From contig NZ_QPJM01000013.1 of the NCBI RefSeq assembly GCF_003337575.1, forward strand, positions 87,832-151,831: a stretch of DNA of 64,000 bases. The letters are read 5' to 3'. The stretch comes from Phyllobacterium bourgognense (lineage in GTDB: Bacteria; Pseudomonadota; Alphaproteobacteria; Rhizobiales; Rhizobiaceae). The notes below the pieces were generated by a model. That model did not search any database. It saw only the letters and a list, made by a program, of their open reading frames with translations, and had not been told where the DNA came from. Below are positions 1-8,849 of the stretch, one piece after another. The position numbers and the translations under genes are program-made. Position 1 is the first letter of the stretch; each line of letters opens with the position of its first letter.

Positions 1-87
1 TATGTGCACAGTACGCTCGAGCACATGCACAAGATGAAGATCCGCGATCACTGGATGGAGGCGGTCGTCGCCGCGGTTGACCGCTAG
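1..87 (+). CDS. C-terminal end of an unidentified protein (partial)
   Basis: The first 84 bases read open in frame 1 and encode a 28-residue tail rich in His, Met and charged residues (ending MEAVVAAVDR), closed by TAG at 85-87. The start lies left of the window and I do not recognise the family. The TAG is also the first three bases of a palindromic repeat (85-230), so the end of this gene coincides with the element border. The piece is short, and coding is inferred only from the open frame and its position. Confidence 0.4.
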   Translation, partial: YVHSTLEHMHKMKIRDHWMEAVVAAVDR

Positions 88-230
88 GGTCTGTTGAGAT
101 TCATGCCATGGCGGCCTGCAAACGGCGTTTTTCTGTGCTCCGGTGCTCACGTACCAAATGTACGCTGCGCTCCGGTGCTCGAAAACCACCGTTTTCGCCT
201 CGCCCTGACATAAAATCTGAACAGACCCTA
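85..230. repeat. Mosaic palindromic repeat, copy 1
   Basis: The outer ends are a perfect inverted pair, TAGGGTCTGTT (85-95) and AACAGACCCTA (220-230), and the imperfect arms extend about 45 bp inward. The core holds two direct copies of TGCGCTCCGGTGCTC-like sequence around a short GTAC...GTAC stem-loop. The element starts in the stop codon of the gene to its left and ends 13 bp before the tlpA stop. Confidence 0.85.
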
Positions 231-243
231 GTCCAGACGGTGC

Positions 244-924
244 CTACAGGCCGGTCGCCGTATCGACAAAACGGGCGGCGTCATCACTGGACCAATCGGC
301 CGGACCGTTCATCGCCGCAATCTGGCAGCCGTCCTTGTCGACAAGCATCGTCACTGGCAGACCGAAAGCGAGGTTCTTGCGCTTCAGATCGTTGAATACG
401 CCCATCGATGGATCGCGATAGAGCTGCAACGACTTGACGCCGATCTCGCTCAGGAACGCCTTCGGCTTCTCGTCGTCGCCCGTATCGATGTTGATGGTCA
501 CGACCTGGAAATTGTCGCCGCCCTTCTTCGTCTCCAGCGCATCGAGGGCCGGCATTTCCTCGCGGCACGGCACGCACCACGTCGCCCACAGATTGACGAG
601 AAGCGTCTTGCCCTTGAAATCGCCGAGGCGGGCAGGCTTTCCATCGGGAGCGGTGAAAGTCAAAGCCGACATGGATTGAGGTGCGTCCGCGCCACGCATG
701 GCGGCGATGGCGCCAACGGCGGCCCCGTCTATCTTCTTGGCATTCGCGGTTTTCAAAGCGCATTGATCGGCGGACGGGTTTGTACCGGCGACAATATTGC
801 CAGAAGGCCGTTCCATCACGTATACCGCAACCGCACCGGCAAGAATGCCTGCGAGTGCTGCAGACAGGATGATCTTCCTGCTGTTGTCGCGTGGCGTTTT
901 CTGCGTTTCGTTGCCGTCCGTCAT
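244..924 (-). CDS. tlpA: TlpA-type periplasmic thiol:disulfide oxidoreductase
   Basis: A membrane-anchored thioredoxin-like protein of 226 aa. An N-terminal hydrophobic segment (about residues 18-37) should anchor it in the inner membrane with the domain in the periplasm. The redox motif WCVPC is at about 116-120, followed by the thioredoxin-fold sequence [13 protein letters not shown]. In rhizobia TlpA reduces periplasmic disulfides and supports cytochrome oxidase assembly; that role here is by family. I chose ATG at 924, since an upstream GTG at 945 would add seven residues; AGAAGAG precedes 924 closely. It is divergent from argH, the two starts being 35 bp apart, so they share a promoter region. 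Confidence 0.88.
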   Translation of the reverse strand: MTDGNETQKTPRDNSRKIILSAALAGILAGAVAVYVMERPSGNIVAGTNPSADQCALKTANAKKIDGAAVGAIAAMRGADAPQSMSALTFTAPDGKPARLGDFKGKTLLVNLWATWCVPCREEMPALDALETKKGGDNFQVVTINIDTGDDEKPKAFLSEIGVKSLQLYRDPSMGVFNDLKRKNLAFGLPVTMLVDKDGCQIAAMNGPADWSSDDAARFVDTATGL

Positions 925-959
925 TTTACTCTTCTCGCTTCTCACCCAAGGCGCTACCC

Positions 960-2360
960 ATGTCCGACAACAAGAACAGCAATGAAATGTGGGGAGGCCG
1001 TTTTGCCTCGGGTCCCGCCGCGATCATGGAAGAAATCAATGCTTCCATCGGCTTCGACCAGAAACTCTACGCCCAGGACATTCAGGGTTCGCTTGCCCAT
1101 GCTGCCATGCTTGCGAAGACCGGCATAATAGCGGCGGACGATCACGACAAGATCGCAAAGGGCCTGAACACGATATTGTCAGAGATAGAGACGGGAAAGT
1201 TCACGTTTTCGCGCAAGCTCGAAGACATACACATGAATATCGAGTCGAGACTGGCCGAACTGATCGGCGCACCAGCGGGCCGGTTGCATACGGCGCGCTC
1301 GCGCAATGATCAGGTCGCCGTCGATTTCCGCCTCTGGGTGAAGGCGGAATTCGAGAGGACGGCGATTGCGCTGAAGAAGCTCATCGAAGCATTTTTGAAG
1401 CGTGCCGAAGAGCATGCATCGACCTTGATGCCGGGTTTTACGCATCTGCAGACGGCGCAGCCCGTCACCTTCAGTCACCACTGCATGGCCTATGTCGAGA
1501 TGTTCGGCCGCGATTTGAGCCGGGTCCGGGATGCCATCTTCCGCATGGACGAATCGCCGCTCGGCGCTGCGGCGCTGGCCGGGACTGGTTTCCCGATAGA
1601 CCGGCACATGACAGCCAGGGCGCTGGGTTTCCGGGAACCGACCCGCAACTCGCTCGACAGTGTTTCAGATCGCGATTATGCGCTGGAATTTCTCTCGACC
1701 GCCGCGATCACCGCGACGCACCTGTCCCGCCTCGCCGAAGAGATCGTCATCTGGTCGACGCCGCAGTTCGGTTTCGTGCGCCTGTCCGACAGTTTCTCCA
1801 CCGGCTCATCGATCATGCCGCAGAAGAAGAACCCCGACGCTGCCGAACTGGTGCGCGCCAAGACCGGGCGCATCACCGGCTCGCTCGTTGGTCTCCTGAC
1901 CGTGATGAAAGGTCTGCCGCTGACCTATTCCAAGGACATGCAGGAGGACAAGGAAGCTGTGTTCGATGCGGCCGAAACGCTGGAATTATGCATTGCCGCG
2001 ATGACCGGCATGGTTGGCGACATGACCATCAACAGCGCCGCAATGAAAAAAGCGGCCGGTTCCGGTTATTCCACTGCGACCGATCTGGCTGACTGGCTGG
2101 TGCGTGAACTGGGCCTGCCTTTCCGCGAAGCGCATCACGTGACCGGACGCGCAGTGGCACTTGCCGAACAGAAGAAAGCCGAGCTCGGCAAGCTGTCGCT
2201 CGAAGAGCTGCAGGCGATACATCCCGGCATCACCGATACGGTCTTCGGTTATCTCACCGTCGACAAATCGGTGCGCAGCCGCAAATCCTATGGCGGTACG
2301 GCGCCGGGCGAGGTGCGCCGCCAGATCAAATTCTGGCAAAAGCGTATCGCCAAACTCTAA
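960..2360 (+). CDS. argH: Argininosuccinate lyase
   Basis: Cleaves argininosuccinate to arginine and fumarate, the last step of arginine synthesis (cytoplasmic homotetramer). At 466 aa it has the usual family length. The fumarase/aspartase-superfamily signature [12 protein letters not shown] lies at about residues 281-292, and the conserved stretches TARSRNDQV and [11 protein letters not shown] are present. ATG at 960 gives the typical [15 protein letters not shown] start, with AAGG ten bases upstream. It is followed at 78 bp by a lipoprotein gene and lysA, an arrangement common in Alphaproteobacteria. A second arginine gene, argJ, lies at 40.3 kb. Confidence 0.97.
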   Translation: MSDNKNSNEMWGGRFASGPAAIMEEINASIGFDQKLYAQDIQGSLAHAAMLAKTGIIAADDHDKIAKGLNTILSEIETGKFTFSRKLEDIHMNIESRLAELIGAPAGRLHTARSRNDQVAVDFRLWVKAEFERTAIALKKLIEAFLKRAEEHASTLMPGFTHLQTAQPVTFSHHCMAYVEMFGRDLSRVRDAIFRMDESPLGAAALAGTGFPIDRHMTARALGFREPTRNSLDSVSDRDYALEFLSTAAITATHLSRLAEEIVIWSTPQFGFVRLSDSFSTGSSIMPQKKNPDAAELVRAKTGRITGSLVGLLTVMKGLPLTYSKDMQEDKEAVFDAAETLELCIAAMTGMVGDMTINSAAMKKAAGSGYSTATDLADWLVRELGLPFREAHHVTGRAVALAEQKKAELGKLSLEELQAIHPGITDTVFGYLTVDKSVRSRKSYGGTAPGEVRRQIKFWQKRIAKL

Positions 2361-2438
2361 AACAATATTGGCTGCTGATGGGGGTGCAAAGAGCGCCCTC
2401 ATACGCTAGACAGAGTAAACGCCATTCGGGATCAAACT

Positions 2439-2624
2439 ATGACGAGCCGTTCTTTTTTGACGACAATACTGATGTCGATTGCAATTTTAAGCGCTGTTTC
2501 GGCCTGTGGCCGAAAGGGCGATCCTGAGCTGCCGCCGGCTTCCGTTACGACGATGCCCGGCGAGCCGAAGACGGAAAAACCGCCCGTTCAGGACAAGCGT
2601 TTCATCCTTGACCCGTTGATCTAG
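2439..2624 (+). CDS. Small lipoprotein of the argH-lysA interval (LptM/YifL-like)
   Basis: A 61-aa protein with a lipoprotein signal: a hydrophobic N-terminus ending in SAVSAC, with the lipid-accepting Cys at about residue 23. The mature part begins CGRKGDPELPP and is short, proline-rich and charged. Small lipoproteins of this CGxKGxxxxPP type occur next to lysA in many proteobacteria; in enterobacteria the relative LptM helps assembly of the LPS translocon LptDE. The same role here is inference. It lies 8 bp before lysA, so the two are almost surely co-transcribed. Confidence 0.82.
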   Translation: MTSRSFLTTILMSIAILSAVSACGRKGDPELPPASVTTMPGEPKTEKPPVQDKRFILDPLI

Positions 2625-2632
2625 GCACGTAC

Positions 2633-3898
2633 GTGAACCATTTCGACTACAAAGACGGCGTTCTTCATGCCGAGGGCGTCAGCATTCCCGACATCGCCAA
2701 GGCGGTCGGAACGCCTTTCTATTGCTATTCCACCGCGACGATAGAACGGCATTTCAAGGTCTTTTCGGCGGCATTCGCCGATATGGAGACGCTTGTCGCT
2801 TACGCGCTCAAGGCCAATTCCAATCAGGCCGTCCTGAAGACACTGGCGCGTCTTGGGTCAGGCGCTGACGTGGTCTCCGAGGGCGAGATGCGCCGCGCTC
2901 TTGCTGCAGGCATCCCGGCCAACAAGATCGTTTTTTCCGGCGTCGGCAAGAAGCCCGGCGAAATGGATTATGCGCTGGCCGCCGGCATCCATTGTTTCAA
3001 CGTCGAATCCGAGCCTGAGCTTGAAATTCTTTCCGCACGTGCGGTTGCTGCCGGCAAGATTGCACCGGTGTCGCTGCGCATAAACCCGGATGTGGACGCC
3101 AAGACCCACAAGAAGATTTCCACGGGCAAGTCCGAGAACAAGTTCGGCATTCCGCTTGCGAAGGCCAGCACGATCTATGCGCATGCCGCCAGGCTGCCCG
3201 GTCTGAAGGTCACCGGCATCGACATGCATATCGGCAGCCAGATCACCGATCTCGAGCCGTTCGACAATGCGTTCCGGCTGCTGGCCGAGCTGGTGGCGCA
3301 GCTCCAGGCGGACGGCCACGATATCAAGCATGTCGATCTCGGCGGTGGCTTGGGCATTCCCTATCACTTCGACAATAATCCGCCGCCGCTGCCAGATGCC
3401 TATGCGCAAATCGTGCAAAAGCATATCAAGCCGCTGGGCCTGAAGACCATTTTCGAACCGGGCCGTCTCATCGTCGGCAATGCCGGTATATTGGTCAGCG
3501 AGGTAATTTACCTCAAGGAAGGCGACGCGCGGAATTTCATCATCGTCGATGCGGCCATGAACGATCTCATCCGCCCGACGCTTTACGACGCCTTTCATAT
3601 CATCCGCCCGGTCAAGGAACCTGCGGCCAACGATCCGCGCATTCGCGGCGATGTCGTCGGTCCCGTTTGCGAAACCGGCGATTATCTTGGCCTCGATCGC
3701 GATCTGCCGCGTCCGGCTCCCGGCGATCTCATCGCCATTGGAACGGCAGGCGCTTACGGCGCCGTGCAGGCCGGCACCTATAACACACGTCTGCTGGTGC
3801 CGGAGGTTCTTGTCAATGGCGACCGGTTCCATGTGGTGCGGCCCAGAACGACCTATGACGAACTGATCGGGCTCGATTCGGTGCCAGACTGGCTCTAG
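2633..3898 (+). CDS. lysA: Diaminopimelate decarboxylase
   Basis: PLP-dependent conversion of meso-diaminopimelate to lysine, the last step of lysine synthesis. At 421 aa it has normal length. The PLP lysine lies in YALKANSN (about residue 60). Other family motifs are MHIGSQI (about 198), the glycine loop GGGLGIPY, EPGR, and CETGD (about 346), which supplies the second-subunit active-site Cys. The start is GTG at 2633, 8 bp after the lipoprotein stop. It is functionally linked to lysC (49.4 kb) in the aspartate pathway. Confidence 0.96.
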   Translation: MNHFDYKDGVLHAEGVSIPDIAKAVGTPFYCYSTATIERHFKVFSAAFADMETLVAYALKANSNQAVLKTLARLGSGADVVSEGEMRRALAAGIPANKIVFSGVGKKPGEMDYALAAGIHCFNVESEPELEILSARAVAAGKIAPVSLRINPDVDAKTHKKISTGKSENKFGIPLAKASTIYAHAARLPGLKVTGIDMHIGSQITDLEPFDNAFRLLAELVAQLQADGHDIKHVDLGGGLGIPYHFDNNPPPLPDAYAQIVQKHIKPLGLKTIFEPGRLIVGNAGILVSEVIYLKEGDARNFIIVDAAMNDLIRPTLYDAFHIIRPVKEPAANDPRIRGDVVGPVCETGDYLGLDRDLPRPAPGDLIAIGTAGAYGAVQAGTYNTRLLVPEVLVNGDRFHVVRPRTTYDELIGLDSVPDWL

Positions 3899-3910
3899 CA
3901 GTCCTAAGAA

Positions 3911-4070
3911 AGACCCCTCCCTGCTGCTTCGCAGCCTCCCTCCCCACAAGGGGGAGGGCGGGACCGTTGCGCCTTTGATGCACGTTCATGCAAATCTCCG
4001 GGATATATGAGCTAGCGCCTGACCCTCCCCCTTGTGGGGAGGGACGGAGCGAAGCGACGGGGAGGGGCAT
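3911..4070. repeat. Palindromic repeat of the CCCTCCCC type, copy 1
   Basis: Two arms of about 48 bp (3911-3958 and 4023-4070) are imperfect inverted copies of each other, with the shared core CCCTCCCCCTTGTGGGGAGG. They flank a roughly 64 bp AT-richer centre. A second copy lies at 6791-6905, so the pair brackets the TIGR02302 gene. It could also serve as a terminator after lysA. Confidence 0.8.
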
Positions 4071-4187
4071 CTCCCCCCTCTACACAAAACTATGATCGCA
4101 TTTTTACCCCAAGGCCTCGCCTTTGCCATGATGAATGGTATTGTTCCATGATGCCGGCCCCGTCGATGCCGGCGAAATGGAGTGCGG

Positions 4188-6758
4188 ATGACCGATCAAC
4201 AACCCGACAAACGGGACGCGATCAGGTACAGGTTCGATATTTTCAAAAGTATCGATCGCCTCCGTTTGTCTACATGGTTGACCGTTGTGTTCGAACGTCT
4301 GTGGCCGCTCGTACTGCCGCTGCTGCTTTCAGTTGCCCTTTTCCTGTGCCTGTCCTGGTTCGGTATTTTCCGGATAATTCCGGATCCTTTACGCTTGGCA
4401 CTGCTGGGGCTTTTTGTTCTATCGCTGCCCCTCTGCCTCTATCTCCTGCTGAGCTTCCGTCTCCCCGATCACTCAGAAATCAGCCAGCGTCTGGAAAGCG
4501 TCAACACGCTCGATCACCAGCCGATCACCATCCAGTCGGAAGAACTCGTCAACAAGTCCATTGATCCGTTTGCTCAGGCGCTGTGGGACGAACACCGCAA
4601 GCGCATGGCCGAGCGCATCCAGAACCTGAAGAGTGGCCTGCCGCAAACCCGTATTCCGGAACGCGATCCCTGGGCGCTGCGCGGGGTTGTCGGTCTGCTT
4701 CTCGTCGTCGCCTTTGCTTTTTCCGGTGGGCCACTTGGCGGCCGCATCAACGATGCGTTCCGCAGTCATAGCAAGAGCGAAGCAATTCCGCCTCGCATCG
4801 ATGCATGGGTGACGCCTCCGCGCTATACCGGACGCGCACCGCTCTTCCTGACAACGGCAGCCAATACGGAAGAAAAACAGTTCACCATTCCGCAGGACAG
4901 CACGCTTGTCGTTCGCATCATCGGCGGCAGCGGATCGGAAAAAGTTACCCAGACGTCGCTGGATGGGGAGGCAACAGATATTGCGGCGAAAGAACAAGGC
5001 AAGCCGGAAGACAATCCAGCGACCACCAAAGCCCGGCCGCGCAATTTCGAACTGCCGATAGGTGCCAACAGCACGGTCAGCCTGTCGGATGATGGCAACC
5101 CGCTTGCCGAATGGGCGTTTTCAGTAACGCCCGACCAGCCGCCTTCCATCCGCTTCACCAAGGATCCCTCCAGTGCTGCAAATGGCACGATGGAGGTTTC
5201 CTACGAAATCAAGGATGATTACGGTGCATCGGGCGCGGTGGCGCAAATCGAGCAGGCATTGCCTGCCGACAAGGATGCGCGACCCCTCTACAAAGCGCCC
5301 GACCTGCCTCTGGCGCTGCCGCGGCGGGGCGATCAACCCAAGGAGACCACGACCACCAAGGATCTCACCGAGCATCCATGGGCCGGTTCCGAAGTACGTA
5401 TGACCTTGGTCGCGACCGATGACGCGAAACAGGAAGCCAGAAGCGAGACCAAGACGTTCGTCATGCCCGAACGGCCCTTCGCCAACCCGCTGGCCAAGGC
5501 TGTCGTGGAACAGCGTCGCCTGCTGGCGCTCAACGCCAATGCCAAGCCGCAAGTGCTCGATATGCTGGATGCAATCACCATCTGGCCGGAAGAAACGATC
5601 AAGAATGCATCTCATTACCTCGCTTTGCGCAGTGTCCGCTCGCGGCTCAATCTTGCGCGCAGCGACGAGCAGTTGCGCGATGTCGTCGCCTATATGTGGC
5701 AAGTCGCGCGTGGTATCGAGGATGGCGCTCTTTCGGACGCCGAGCGCCGTCTGCGTCAGGCACAGGAAGCCCTGAAGCAAGCGATCGAACAGGGTGCAAG
5801 CCCGGAAGAAATCGAAAAGCGCATGAAAGAACTGCGCAGCGCCATGAACGAGTATCTGCGCGAATTTGCCCAGAAAGCCCAGAAAAACCCGAATATGGCT
5901 CAAATGCCAAATCCCAACGCGACGGAACTGCGGCAGGAGGACATTGACCGCATGCTCGACCGCATCGAGGACCTGGCCAAGCAGGGATCGAAGGATCAGG
6001 CGCAGCAGCTGCTTTCCGAACTCGAAAACATGATGAACAATCTGCAGATGGGTCAGCAGCAGCAAAACCAGCAGGGCCAGCAAGGTCAGATGCGCCAGCA
6101 GATGGACAAGCTGGGCGAATTGATGCGGCGCCAGCAGGAGATGATGAACCAGACGAACCGGCTTGAGCAACAGCGTCAGAATGGCATGCAGCAGGACCAG
6201 GGCCAAAGCCAGCAGGGTCAAAATGGCCAGGAGGGTCAGCAAGGCCAGATGTCGGAAGAGGATATCGCCAAGGCCCTGCGCGGCCTTCAGGAAGGCCAGG
6301 GCAAGCTGCAGTCTGATCTCGAACAGATGATGAAGGATCTGAAGGGGCTCGGCGTCAATCCCGGTGAAGGTTTCGGCGACGCCAACAAGTCCATGGGCCA
6401 GGCGGGGAAGGCACTGGGCGAAGCCGATGGCGGCCAGGCGGTTGACCGGCAGAGCAATGCACTCGACGCCCTGCGCCGCGGCGGGCAGGACATGATGAAA
6501 CAGATGCAGCAGGCCCTGGGTCAGGAAGGCCAGACTGGCGGACCCAACGGACAGCAGCAGCAAAATGGCAGGCTCGATCCTTTGGGACGCCAGCGCGCCA
6601 CGGGAGGTTTCCCCGACGAGTCCAAGAATATCGTGCCCAAAGACCTGGATATCCAGCGGGCCCGCGAAATCCTGGAGGAAATCCGCAAGCGCCTCGGCAA
6701 TGCACTGAGTCCGCAGATGGAAAAAGATTATCTGGAGAGATTGCTGAAGTTTGATTGA
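4188..6758 (+). CDS. TIGR02302/DUF4175 family large membrane protein
   Basis: An 856-aa protein of an alphaproteobacterial family of unknown function. Two N-terminal membrane segments (about 36-58 and 68-90) and a third near 160-180 are followed by a long soluble region. From about residue 600 the protein becomes rich in Gln, Gly, Asn and Met (runs such as QQQQNQQGQQGQ), interleaved with charged helical stretches. ATG at 4188 is preferred over GTG at 4182 because GGAG sits five bases upstream of it. In related genomes the family sits between lysA and the ftsEX region, as here, which hints at a cell-envelope role; that is inference. Confidence 0.85.
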   Translation: MTDQQPDKRDAIRYRFDIFKSIDRLRLSTWLTVVFERLWPLVLPLLLSVALFLCLSWFGIFRIIPDPLRLALLGLFVLSLPLCLYLLLSFRLPDHSEISQRLESVNTLDHQPITIQSEELVNKSIDPFAQALWDEHRKRMAERIQNLKSGLPQTRIPERDPWALRGVVGLLLVVAFAFSGGPLGGRINDAFRSHSKSEAIPPRIDAWVTPPRYTGRAPLFLTTAANTEEKQFTIPQDSTLVVRIIGGSGSEKVTQTSLDGEATDIAAKEQGKPEDNPATTKARPRNFELPIGANSTVSLSDDGNPLAEWAFSVTPDQPPSIRFTKDPSSAANGTMEVSYEIKDDYGASGAVAQIEQALPADKDARPLYKAPDLPLALPRRGDQPKETTTTKDLTEHPWAGSEVRMTLVATDDAKQEARSETKTFVMPERPFANPLAKAVVEQRRLLALNANAKPQVLDMLDAITIWPEETIKNASHYLALRSVRSRLNLARSDEQLRDVVAYMWQVARGIEDGALSDAERRLRQAQEALKQAIEQGASPEEIEKRMKELRSAMNEYLREFAQKAQKNPNMAQMPNPNATELRQEDIDRMLDRIEDLAKQGSKDQAQQLLSELENMMNNLQMGQQQQNQQGQQGQMRQQMDKLGELMRRQQEMMNQTNRLEQQRQNGMQQDQGQSQQGQNGQEGQQGQMSEEDIAKALRGLQEGQGKLQSDLEQMMKDLKGLGVNPGEGFGDANKSMGQAGKALGEADGGQAVDRQSNALDALRRGGQDMMKQMQQALGQEGQTGGPNGQQQQNGRLDPLGRQRATGGFPDESKNIVPKDLDIQRAREILEEIRKRLGNALSPQMEKDYLERLLKFD

Positions 6759-6790
6759 ATTTTAGTGCAGTCGCATAAGGTTTAGCACCA

Positions 6791-6905
6791 TACCCTCCCC
6801 CTTGTAGGGAGGGACGAACCGCTGGTTCGGGGAGGGGTCTTGCCTGCCGTTAAAAAAGCCCCTCCCTGCTGCTTCGCAGCCTCCCTCCCCACAAGGGAGA
6901 GGGTA
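6791..6905. repeat. Palindromic repeat of the CCCTCCCC type, copy 2
   Basis: The ends TACCCTC (6791) and GAGGGTA (to 6905) are inverted, and the arms share the CCCTCCCC / GGGGAGGG cores and the TGCTTCGCAGCC block with copy 1 at 3911-4070. It lies between the converging TIGR02302 and hpt genes and can fold into a GC-rich stem, so it may end transcription from both sides. Confidence 0.75.
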
Positions 6906-6915
6906 GGATGTCGAG

Positions 6916-7452
6916 CTAATCCACCACCACACCCACATAGGGCAGTTGCCGGAAGGAATGGCCAACGTCCATGCCGTAGCCCACGACAAAATAATCCGGG
7001 CATTCGAAACCTTTGAAATCGGCTTCGATATCGGTCTTGCGCTTGACGCTCTTGTCGAGCAGCACCGCAATGGAAACGCTGCGTGCGCCGCGCTCCAGCA
7101 TGAGTTCGCGGGTGAACTTCAGCGTTTTTCCGGATTCAAGAATATCGTCAATCAGAAGCACGTCGCGGCCATGCACATCGCTGTCGATATCGCGGAGCAA
7201 GCGCACTTCTGTGCTTTCCGTGCCCTTGCCATAACTCGATACCGTTATGAACTCCACATCCGGTTCCGCTCCCGCATCATGCATGGCGCGGATGAGGTCT
7301 GCGGCGAAGATGAAGGATCCCTTGAGGATCGAAATCACCAGCAAGTTTTCGAAATTGCGGGCGACGATGGCCTTGGCAAGTTCGAGGTTTCGCTCCGCGA
7401 TTGTCTCGGCGCTGAAAAGGACTTCGATATTTTTTCCACCGACCTTTGGCAT
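6916..7452 (-). CDS. hpt: Hypoxanthine phosphoribosyltransferase
   Basis: Purine salvage: transfers phosphoribose from PRPP to hypoxanthine or guanine in the cytoplasm. At 178 aa it has the usual length. The PRPP-binding motif VLLIDDILESGKTL is in mid-protein, with the family's LVISILKGSFIFAADLIR near the N-terminus and FVVGYGMD near the end. I chose ATG at 7452 (MPKVGGKNIEVLF). An in-frame ATG at 7503 would add 17 residues encoded by the arm of a palindromic repeat, which look spurious. GGGAAG lies about six bases before the chosen start. Confidence 0.92.
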   Translation of the reverse strand: MPKVGGKNIEVLFSAETIAERNLELAKAIVARNFENLLVISILKGSFIFAADLIRAMHDAGAEPDVEFITVSSYGKGTESTEVRLLRDIDSDVHGRDVLLIDDILESGKTLKFTRELMLERGARSVSIAVLLDKSVKRKTDIEADFKGFECPDYFVVGYGMDVGHSFRQLPYVGVVVD

Positions 7453-7469
7453 GCAGTTCTTCCCGATTG

Positions 7470-7613
7470 AGAGCCCGTCTTGAAAGTCTAATGTGGCGGT
7501 CATCTGACGCGATTTTCTGCGCTTCCGGTGCTCACGTACCTAATGTACGCTGCGCTCCGGTTCTCGAAAACCACGCCATATGTCTCGCCGCAGCGACTTT
7601 CCAAACGGGCTCT
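7470..7613. repeat. Mosaic palindromic repeat, copy 2 (CCCGTCTTGAAAGTC subtype)
   Basis: The outer inverted ends are AGAGCCCGT (7470) and ACGGGCTCT (to 7613), with inner arms containing GAAAGTC / GACTTTC. The core has the same double CTCCGGT block around GTAC...GTAC as the other copies. The arms match copy 8 (42896-43039) rather than copy 1. It lies 18 bp upstream of the hpt start and extends that reading frame artificially. Confidence 0.83.
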
Positions 7614-7654
7614 GACCATATGCAACTGCTATAGCCCGATCATTGCCTGGAAAT

Positions 7655-8035
7655 CTAGCGTGCGTGTTCGCTCGTGTGCCCGACCGAACCAGTGGTCAGC
7701 ATCGGATCGTCAGCGGGTGACGCTCCGGACATCAGTGTATGGCCGCCGGTTATCCAGAAGACCGAGACGGCAACCAAGGCGACCACAAGCCAATAGCCGA
7801 AGCCCGGCCCCCTGCTTTCTGCGCCTTCGCGCACATGCAGTATCGTCATCGCTTCATCGCTGGGCAACAGGCGTTGCCATGTATCAGCCCCGGCCTCCTT
7901 GGCGACAGGGCCGCGCGTCAATGTCTCGAAATCGACATCCTGCGCACCGCCCTTGTCGACGGAAGGCACAACATTCGAACTCGTATTATCTTTGGTTTCC
8001 ATTGTATCGATCTTTGCAAAATACGGTTTTGGCAT
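7655..8035 (-). CDS. Small single-pass membrane protein divergent from ftsE
   Basis: A 126-aa protein of unknown function. Most is polar and acidic. One membrane segment (GYWLVVALVAVSVFWITGG) lies about residues 79-97 and is followed by a short tail. ATG at 8035 or 8038 follows AGAGGG at good distance; METKDN at 8002 is a possible internal start. In many rhizobia an MJ0042-type zinc-finger membrane protein occupies the place divergent from ftsE. This protein has the single membrane segment but no visible N-terminal CxxC finger, so relation to that family is only positional. Confidence 0.6.
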   Translation of the reverse strand: MPKPYFAKIDTMETKDNTSSNVVPSVDKGGAQDVDFETLTRGPVAKEAGADTWQRLLPSDEAMTILHVREGAESRGPGFGYWLVVALVAVSVFWITGGHTLMSGASPADDPMLTTGSVGHTSEHAR

Positions 8036-8189
8036 CATCTGCCCTCTTGCAGACAATTTTTTCCGAATCATGGGACAGCCTATCCCACAAAAATTAATGT
8101 TTTGGCTGATGTCCGGCTGCGTTTGATGGGTGGCCAAATCCGTCCGCACAAAATAGAACACGCATGGACACGAGATTGGAAAGTTACGC

Positions 8190-8849
8190 TTGATTCGCTT
8201 TGAGAATGTCGGTTTGCGATACGGAATGGGCCCGGAGGTTCTGCGTGATGTCAGTCTCCATATTTCACCGCGGTCGTTCCAGTTCCTGACCGGCCCGTCG
8301 GGCGCCGGAAAGACGTCACTGCTGCGGCTGTTGTTCATGACGCTGAAGCCGACGCGCGGCCTGATCAACGTCTTTGGCAAGGATATCGCCACGATCTCGT
8401 CGAAGGAAATGCCGCTGTTGCGGCGCCGCATCGGAGTGGTTTTCCAGGATTTCCGTCTGCTCGATCACATGACCACCTATCAGAATGTGGCGCTGCCGCT
8501 GCGTGTGCGCGGCAAGGAGGAGGCGACCTATCGCGCCGAAGTCGAAGAGCTTCTGGACTGGGTTGGCCTCGGCGAACGCATGCACGTGCTGCCGCCCGTC
8601 CTTTCCGGCGGCGAGAAGCAGCGTGCGGCAATCGCGCGGGCTTTGATCGATCAACCGGAAATTCTGCTCGCCGATGAGCCGACCGGCAATGTCGACCCGC
8701 CGCTGGCGAGACGCCTGCTCCGGCTTTTCGGCGAGCTGAACCGCTCGGGCACAGCGGTCGTCATCGCGACGCATGATCTGACGCTGATGGACCAGATCAA
8801 TGCGCGGCGCATGATCCTCGATCAGGGGAGGCTCGACATTTATGATTGA
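8190..8849 (+). CDS. ftsE: Cell-division ABC transporter ATP-binding protein FtsE
   Basis: ATPase of the FtsEX complex, which works on the inner face of the membrane at the septum and controls periplasmic murein hydrolases. At 219 aa it has family length. Walker A GPSGAGKT is at about 37-44, the ABC signature LSGGEKQRAAIARAL at about 139-153, and Walker B ILLADEPT follows. The start appears to be TTG at 8190, preceded by GGAAAG six bases upstream; no in-frame ATG fits. It overlaps ftsX by 8 bp. The envelope peptidase gene at 61.6 kb is of the type FtsEX regulates in other bacteria, but no link is shown here. Confidence 0.95.
   Translation: MIRFENVGLRYGMGPEVLRDVSLHISPRSFQFLTGPSGAGKTSLLRLLFMTLKPTRGLINVFGKDIATISSKEMPLLRRRIGVVFQDFRLLDHMTTYQNVALPLRVRGKEEATYRAEVEELLDWVGLGERMHVLPPVLSGGEKQRAAIARALIDQPEILLADEPTGNVDPPLARRLLRLFGELNRSGTAVVIATHDLTLMDQINARRMILDQGRLDIYD

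Noticed and set aside
108..395. 95-codon frame over the first repeat and the tlpA 3' end
   Set aside because: Similar Arg/Ser-rich peptides appear at other copies of the repeat, so the frame is a by-product of the element and of the tlpA antisense strand.
5121..6563. 480-codon Leu-rich frame antisense to the TIGR02302 gene
   Set aside because: The Leu/His richness is the mirror of the CAG/CAA glutamine codons on the coding strand.
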